From contig NGFL01000001.1 of assembly GCA_002215665.1 (NCBI GenBank), positions 81,264 through 123,715 of the forward strand: 42,452 bases of DNA, written 5' to 3'. This DNA comes from a candidate division TA06 bacterium JGI_Cruoil_03_38_101 (GTDB taxonomy: Bacteria > Hydrothermota > UBA3072). Every line of letters begins with the position of its first letter. Position 1 is the first letter of the stretch. The translations under genes and the position numbers were made by a program. Positions 37,529 through 42,452 of the stretch are shown here, piece by piece. The notes under the pieces were generated by a model. That model was not told the DNA's origin. It worked only from the letters and a program-made list of their open reading frames with translations, and searched no databases.

Positions 37529-37903
37529 TTATGATTCCCACAGACCATGGAGATTGCAATATTCTCTTGCCTCAATTTTCTCTGTTTCCATCACGAACTC
37601 CGCTTCTGGTTTTTCTCCCGGTTTAAGGAACTTTCTATAGCTTCTGCCGTCTGTCACTATCTCGATCCATTCTATGTAATGCTTCTTTTCCATCGGATGT
37701 GGAACTGAACCAACTTTGACTTTTATTTCTGTTCCTGTTTTTTCGATAACAGGCACATGTTTTTCATGACCAACGTCTTCCGTCTTTTCTTTGAGTAATT
37801 CCATTGGTTGTCCGCAACATACAAGCTGTCCTATCTCAGAATGCAGAACCTCAACTATATTGCCACAGATATTGCATTTGTAGATTTGCTTTTGTTCTGT
37901 CAT
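37529..37903 (-). CDS. dfx: desulfoferrodoxin / superoxide reductase
   Basis: '[30 protein letters not shown]', '[32 protein letters not shown]'. Confidence 0.97.
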   Translation of the reverse strand: MTEQKQIYKCNICGNIVEVLHSEIGQLVCCGQPMELLKEKTEDVGHEKHVPVIEKTGTEIKVKVGSVPHPMEKKHYIEWIEIVTDGRSYRKFLKPGEKPEAEFVMETEKIEAREYCNLHGLWES

Positions 37904-37916
37904 ATTATCCACCTCC

Positions 37917-38321
37917 TTAATCCAAAAGTCTTTTTTCTCCAGATATTTTCTGAATGTCACTAATATCCTGAGTTGCTTCAAGACAACCAAGATATTTGCC
38001 GTCTTTATTTCTCAGATTAAAATATTGTATCAGAACTTTGTGTTTTTCCTTATTTTCACCAATAAGCAGATCAATCCAAAAACTAGCTTTGTCTCGTTTC
38101 CCTTCTTTCATCTCCTTTAAAATCTGTTCAACTTTATCAAGACTTTTTTTCGGATGACAGTTACGAACATCTCTGCCGACAATTCCAGGGGGTCTTCTAA
38201 ATATTCTTGTTTCATTTTTATTCCAGCCTAAGACCCTATCATTTTCATCAACAACGGAAAATTCGATGGGGATCGTTTCCAATAAGGCATTCAATACATC
38301 ATCAGGCAACTTTCCAATCAT
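37917..38321 (-). CDS. PAS-domain protein
   Basis: '[44 protein letters not shown]'. Confidence 0.85.
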   Translation of the reverse strand: MIGKLPDDVLNALLETIPIEFSVVDENDRVLGWNKNETRIFRRPPGIVGRDVRNCHPKKSLDKVEQILKEMKEGKRDKASFWIDLLIGENKEKHKVLIQYFNLRNKDGKYLGCLEATQDISDIQKISGEKRLLD

Positions 38322-38335
38322 TTTTCAACACCTCT

Positions 38336-38920
38336 TTAGTATTCTTCACATTTAAGCTCAAAGTAATTTTTGGAATGACTGCATGAGGGACATTCTTCTG
38401 GTGGTTCCTCTCCTTCATGTATGTAACCGCATTTTCTACACACCCAATAAACTTTTTTCTCTTTCTTGAAGACTGTATTTCCTTCAACCTCTTTTAGTAA
38501 TTTTCTGAATCTCTCTTCATGATGCTTTTCTGCAACTGCAATCGCCCTCAATCTTTTAGCAATTTCTGGGAAACCTTCTTTTTCAGCAATATCTGCAAAC
38601 TCTGGATACATCTGAGTGTATTCGTAATTTTCGCCAGCAATTGCAGCTTTTAGGTTTTCTGCAGAGTTGCCTAAAATTGTTGAAACCAGAGCTTCAACTT
38701 TAATTTCATCAAGATTTTCACTGCTTTTCTTTTTCAACTCATTGATTAGTCTAAACAACCATTTGGCATGTTCTCTTTCGTTTTCTGCAGTAACTAAAAA
38801 GATCTCTGCAATCTTCTCAAATCCTTCTTTCTGGGCAATTTTTGCGTAGAAGGTATAGCGGTTTCTTGCCTGGCTTTCCCCAATAAATGCTTTGCTTAAG
38901 TTTTCAATTGTGTTTTCCAT
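38336..38920 (-). CDS. rbr: rubrerythrin
   Basis: '[18 protein letters not shown]', 'ENEREHAKW', C-terminal rubredoxin-like CRKCGY...CPSC. Confidence 0.96.
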   Translation of the reverse strand: MENTIENLSKAFIGESQARNRYTFYAKIAQKEGFEKIAEIFLVTAENEREHAKWLFRLINELKKKSSENLDEIKVEALVSTILGNSAENLKAAIAGENYEYTQMYPEFADIAEKEGFPEIAKRLRAIAVAEKHHEERFRKLLKEVEGNTVFKKEKKVYWVCRKCGYIHEGEEPPEECPSCSHSKNYFELKCEEY

Positions 38921-39091
38921 AGTTTTTACCTCCATTATTTAATTATCTTATTCTTCTTATAGTCTATCATTTTGATGCCCGAAGTCAAGATTTCATCTGA
39001 CGTTCCCAGAGTTTCTGGAGAGCCAAAAAGGCATTTGGGTGAAAGTGCATCAGCACTGAAGCCAGAGCTTTGTGTTATTGGGCATCGGACA

Positions 39092-39649
39092 TTAGGTAGT
39101 TTTAGGAACGTCGACCGCAGACTTTTCTCCAAGATGAATTAGCAAACTAACTTCGCCTATTGTGATTACTGTTTTGAACACAACCGCGCCTATTGCACAG
39201 GCCACATAGAAACCCAGTATGGTATTCGGTGGCCAGGGGAAAAAGTCAGGAATACCAAAGCTGGCTCCGAACTGGACACTCAAAATAGGGGCTCCACCGA
39301 CCCACACCAGCACAGGAATAACGATGAAAGAAGCTGCGGGCAAACTGGAGTAGAGAGATAGAAAAAACGACGTTTTCAAGACCTTATGTGCTGATGCTCT
39401 AGCTCGGAGCCACAAACCGAAAATAATACCCCATACAAAAGCCAACCCTACGCTAAAGACTGGTATTCCCATTCCTGTGATTATAGCGATACACTCAACA
39501 AAGTATATACCAATAAGGATCGTGAAGTAACGAAAAACTCTCATTGGCTTCCCGATCACTTTGCTGAGCCGCCTTGCAATAGGAATAGCACAACCAATCC
39601 CAACAACCAAATTAACTATGACTAAAGTATATTCAGCCATGTTTCCCAT
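39092..39649 (-). CDS. membrane protein of unknown function
   Basis: 185 aa, multiple TM segments. Confidence 0.55.
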   Translation of the reverse strand: MGNMAEYTLVIVNLVVGIGCAIPIARRLSKVIGKPMRVFRYFTILIGIYFVECIAIITGMGIPVFSVGLAFVWGIIFGLWLRARASAHKVLKTSFFLSLYSSLPAASFIVIPVLVWVGGAPILSVQFGASFGIPDFFPWPPNTILGFYVACAIGAVVFKTVITIGEVSLLIHLGEKSAVDVPKTT

Positions 39650-39711
39650 CTCATACCTTACATATTCCTGTTTTGTCTAAAAGGTTGTAACGATAGTTTT
39701 CCAGAACTTTC

Positions 39712-40197
39712 TTACTTAATACTGTAAACACCTTCTAAACCAATCATAGGGACAATAGGAATAACATCTGGGAACTCTTCTTTTACACAAGGGTTTATAC
39801 AATGAGGAGCATACATAAGACCAAAGTCAGCGGAAAGATCAAGACGAGGGAGACAAGACCACGTCATTCCCCCGTTAAAATGAATACCTGTGACATCATA
39901 CCGTGTTCTTTCTTTCTGTTGTTGTCCATATTCGTTAAACCGTATCGTAGTGTAACCAAAACCTCCCTGGACATAGGGGGACCATTTTTCTTTCTCTTTA
40001 AATAAATATCTGAAATTCACCACCATCCGCATAATAGGACCCATTCTAGTGGGAAAACCACCAGCTGAAAAGTTTACAGATACCTTATCCTTCAATTTTG
40101 CATTAAATAAAACCGAAGGTATTGGTCCACCTACGAAATCTATTTTTACTCCTATTCCTATTTCCGTTATACCCAATAAAATAATCAAAATATTCAT
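39712..40197 (-). CDS. outer-membrane beta-barrel-like protein
   Basis: Signal-like N-terminus, alternating strands, 'SPYVQGGFGYTTIRF', ends GLEGVYSIK. Confidence 0.6.
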   Translation of the reverse strand: MNILIILLGITEIGIGVKIDFVGGPIPSVLFNAKLKDKVSVNFSAGGFPTRMGPIMRMVVNFRYLFKEKEKWSPYVQGGFGYTTIRFNEYGQQQKERTRYDVTGIHFNGGMTWSCLPRLDLSADFGLMYAPHCINPCVKEEFPDVIPIVPMIGLEGVYSIK

Positions 40198-40219
40198 TCT
40201 ACCTTCTTTCTATGCCTCA

Positions 40220-40242
40220 AAATGTCGCCTAACTTGTTTATA
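40220..40242. repeat. 23-nt direct repeat copy 1
   Basis: AAATGTCGCCTAACTTGTTTATA identical to 40561-40583. Confidence 0.9.
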
Positions 40243-40352
40243 TCCGCATTGGTTATATACTTCCGATTTAGCATTATAAATGAAATATTTTGAAGCTCTT
40301 GTAAATAACTAATTCTGAAAGTTCTAATAACTTGTTCAACTACCATATATTT

Positions 40353-40380
40353 AATATAGAGAATTTCCTTCCAATGTCAA
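40353..40380 (-). promoter_or_regulatory. promoter, copy 3 of repeated module
   Basis: TTGACA-16-TATATT. Confidence 0.7.
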
Positions 40381-40538
40381 TGAGTTGTTTTCTTATTTTG
40401 AAAAGGAGAAAGGGCTTGTTCTATTTTCCAGCCTGACCCCGTTGTTTTCATAAAGATGTCAAAAGTCTTACTGGGCAAATCACTAGGAGTAGCTAACTCT
40501 AAAATTTCAAAAGTTCGCTTTTTAATTTTTCGACTCAT
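40377..40538 (-). CDS. 53-aa ORF of unknown function
   Basis: MSRKIKKRTFEILELATPSDLPSKTFDIFMKTTGSGWKIEQALSPFQNKKTTH*, GAGGTAGG before ATG. Confidence 0.45.
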   Translation of the reverse strand: MSRKIKKRTFEILELATPSDLPSKTFDIFMKTTGSGWKIEQALSPFQNKKTTH

Positions 40539-40560
40539 CCTACCTCTTTAATACCGCCAG

Positions 40561-40583
40561 AAATGTCGCCTAACTTGTTTATA
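40561..40583. repeat. 23-nt direct repeat copy 2
   Basis: AAATGTCGCCTAACTTGTTTATA. Confidence 0.9.
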
Positions 40584-40612
40584 GCTGAAGTAGCCATTCC
40601 CTATATTCCTAA

Positions 40613-41380
40613 TCAGTCTATACTCCTATTAATCATTACAATATATGGAGAATCTTCTTTGAAAGGAGTCTCAAGAGACCTATCTCCAAGCATTTCCTCG
40701 ATTTTAAAATTTGCATTTGTTAAAAGCATTTGCAGTTCATCAGGAAAAAACATCCGCAATTCTTCAACTCCTGACTCAATTGCTGTTTTGTTGTTCTCTT
40801 GAATAATAAAGGTATGATCCAAATGCATTGTTCTCTTTAACTTATCTATGTAACCGCTGCTTAACCAAATCACTTTAGTTTTCGCATCCTCGGCAAAGTC
40901 TTTTCTTGTCTCGACCGAAAGCATTTCCCATCCATTACTTACGTCAAAAATAAAAAGCCCATTAGGCGTAATTGCTCGCTTTATACTATTTAAACAAGAA
41001 TTAATCTCATCATAGGTTCTCAATTCCATAAAGGACATACCGAGGCAACAAACAACATCAAATTCAGAACCAAATTTTAGATCTCTCATATCACCATAAG
41101 TAAATCTTACTTGGAGATCAGTAGTATTTTTAATCTTTTGTTTCGCGATATTAAGCATTTCTTGGGACAAATCGACTCCTGTAACATCATATCCCTTTTT
41201 AGCCATAAAAATGGCATGGTTACCAGTTCCGCAAGCTATATCAAGTATACGATGTGCAACAGGAAGGTATTCCCTTATAGCCGAATTAAGGAATTCCGCT
41301 TGTTGTTCATAATTTCTAAAATAATGAGTCAAATCGTAATATTTGGCTAATTTAGTGTAACGGAGATCTTTTATCGCCAT
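40613..41380 (-). CDS. class I SAM-dependent methyltransferase
   Basis: 'RILDIACGTGNHAIFMAKKGYDVTGVDLSQEML', 'FDVVCCLGMSFMELRTYDEINSCL'. Confidence 0.9.
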   Translation of the reverse strand: MAIKDLRYTKLAKYYDLTHYFRNYEQQAEFLNSAIREYLPVAHRILDIACGTGNHAIFMAKKGYDVTGVDLSQEMLNIAKQKIKNTTDLQVRFTYGDMRDLKFGSEFDVVCCLGMSFMELRTYDEINSCLNSIKRAITPNGLFIFDVSNGWEMLSVETRKDFAEDAKTKVIWLSSGYIDKLKRTMHLDHTFIIQENNKTAIESGVEELRMFFPDELQMLLTNANFKIEEMLGDRSLETPFKEDSPYIVMINRSID

Positions 41381-41720
41381 TGTCTTCCTCACTGACTAAT
41401 GCCATTTTAGACATGGCAATCACCGACTATTTCAGCTATCGGGGTGGCGGATGAGCGAAGCGTCGCAAACACTCTGATAATAATTAAAAGGCTTTTGATA
41501 GGTGACATTCAACATATATATATTTATATATTAAAGGTTGGAGTTTGTCAACTAAAAAAGGGGGTACAGTATGGAATTCGTTTTTAGCCAGAAGGATAAA
41601 AGCCCCTCCGAGACAGACAAAATGACTGTTAATAGACCAATCATTTGCAAAGAATTAATAGATTTTGCTCTAAGGCCAGTCTGTTATTTGTGCAAGAAAA
41701 CGATATTTAAGAATCGTTAC

Positions 41721-41748
41721 CTGTCTGCGTGCGGACACGCACAGGCAG
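41721..41748. repeat. REP-like imperfect palindrome
   Basis: CTGTCTGCGTGCGGACACGCACAGGCAG: 11 bp (one G-T) with GGA-type loop and 2-nt bulge. Confidence 0.6.
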
Positions 41749-41861
41749 AAATGGGAAATTTTTCCCCTCGACAAAAAGCCTTTAATATGTGTTAAGTGAG
41801 GGCGGTAGCACCGAACAACCCAAAAGATTGCGAAGAGTCGGGGAGGAAAGGCACATAACAT

Positions 41862-42452
41862 TCATTTTCGCATCCTCTGTTTTGTTCTCTCCATGTTTGA
41901 CGTTACATTCTTATAATATACGGGATATTTCTCAACAGTGTAGATTTTTAGAGCCTCTTCACAGGCATGTGTTGCTTTGGTGAGATTCTTCTCCTTATCT
42001 TGAACCCTGGAAAGGATACCGTAGGCAGTTCCAAGATTATTCTGAGTCATAGCATAGTCAAGGGGATATTTCTCAACAGTGTAGATTTTTAGAGCCTCTT
42101 CATAGGCATGAATTGCTTTGGTGAGATTCTTCTCCTTATCTTGAACCCTGGAAAGGATACCGTAGGCAGTTCCAAGATTATTCTGAGTTATAGCATAGTC
42201 AAGGGGATATTTTTCAACGGTTCTGATTTTTAGAGCCTCTTCATAGGCACATATTGCTTTGGTAAGATTCTCCACCTTATCTCGAACCTCAGAAAGAGTC
42301 CTATAGGCAGTCCCAAGATTATTCTGAGTCATAGCATAGTCAACGGGATATTTCTCAACAGTGTAGATTTTTAGAGCCTCTTCACAGGCATGAACTACTT
42401 TGGTAAGATTTTCCTCCTTATCTCGAATCTCGGAAGGAGTCCTATAGGCAGT
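41862..42452 (-). CDS. TPR-repeat protein, 5' end beyond window
   Basis: 47-aa repeats NNLGTAYGILSRVQDKEKNLTKAIHAYEEALKIYTVEKYPLDYAMTQ; frame stays open to window edge. Confidence 0.9.
   Translation of the reverse strand, partial: TAYRTPSEIRDKEENLTKVVHACEEALKIYTVEKYPVDYAMTQNNLGTAYRTLSEVRDKVENLTKAICAYEEALKIRTVEKYPLDYAITQNNLGTAYGILSRVQDKEKNLTKAIHAYEEALKIYTVEKYPLDYAMTQNNLGTAYGILSRVQDKEKNLTKATHACEEALKIYTVEKYPVYYKNVTSNMERTKQRMRK
41923..42452 (-). repeat. tandem 141-bp repeat encoding the TPR unit
   Basis: GGATATTTCTCAAC... recurs at 41923, 42064, 42205, 42346 with exact 141-nt period. Confidence 0.92.

Noticed and set aside
40233-40376. Full-length attC hairpin ending at the 40.23-kb GTTAGGCG
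   Set aside because: No matching GCCTAAC-type left arm was found upstream on that strand, and at 40.57 kb only about 40 nt separate the previous stop from the core, so only boundary-like motifs are claimed there.
41571-41795. 74-aa plus-strand ORF
   Set aside because: Composition is not protein-like and it spans a REP-like palindrome; not supported as a gene.
41923-42452. Regular repeats as CRISPR or satellite
   Set aside because: Period is 141 bp with no spacers and an open frame coding for TPR units.

Overview
AT-rich bacterial chromosome segment, apparently from an anaerobic diderm with LPS-transport genes. Roughly 1-32.5 kb is dense housekeeping sequence: pilin, GGDEF, ABC permease, mlaE/mlaD, suhB, xerC, tmRNA, divIVA, PNP, bamD, nadD, lptC-lptA-lptB-rpoN-dapH-rnr, a panD-lipA operon, tRNA-Val, thrS-infC-rpmI-rplT-pheS-pheT, zapA, rny, ymdB, folD and xseA. 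Roughly 32.7-42.4 kb is a looser accessory region with mostly minus-strand genes: lipoprotein, membrane proteins, outer-membrane barrels, PRMT-like and other methyltransferases, rubrerythrin/PAS/desulfoferrodoxin, and TPR repeats. It has long structured intergenic DNA, gene remnants and recurring boundary elements. Main observations: (1) a repeated geometry, TTGACA-16-TAnnnT-6-ATG, at heads of housekeeping operons, which places the predicted +1 on the A of the start codon (leaderless mRNAs); (2) likely non-canonical AUA/AUU starts for infC, suhB and a PRMT-like gene; (3) integron-cassette-like boundary motifs (GTTRRRY/RYYYAAC-like) and a repeated promoter/5'UTR module in the accessory region; (4) an MBL-fold protein that appears to have lost its metal ligands; (5) a frameshifted outer-membrane gene and other gene remnants. 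All assignments come from reading the sequence and remembered family motifs; no searches were run.
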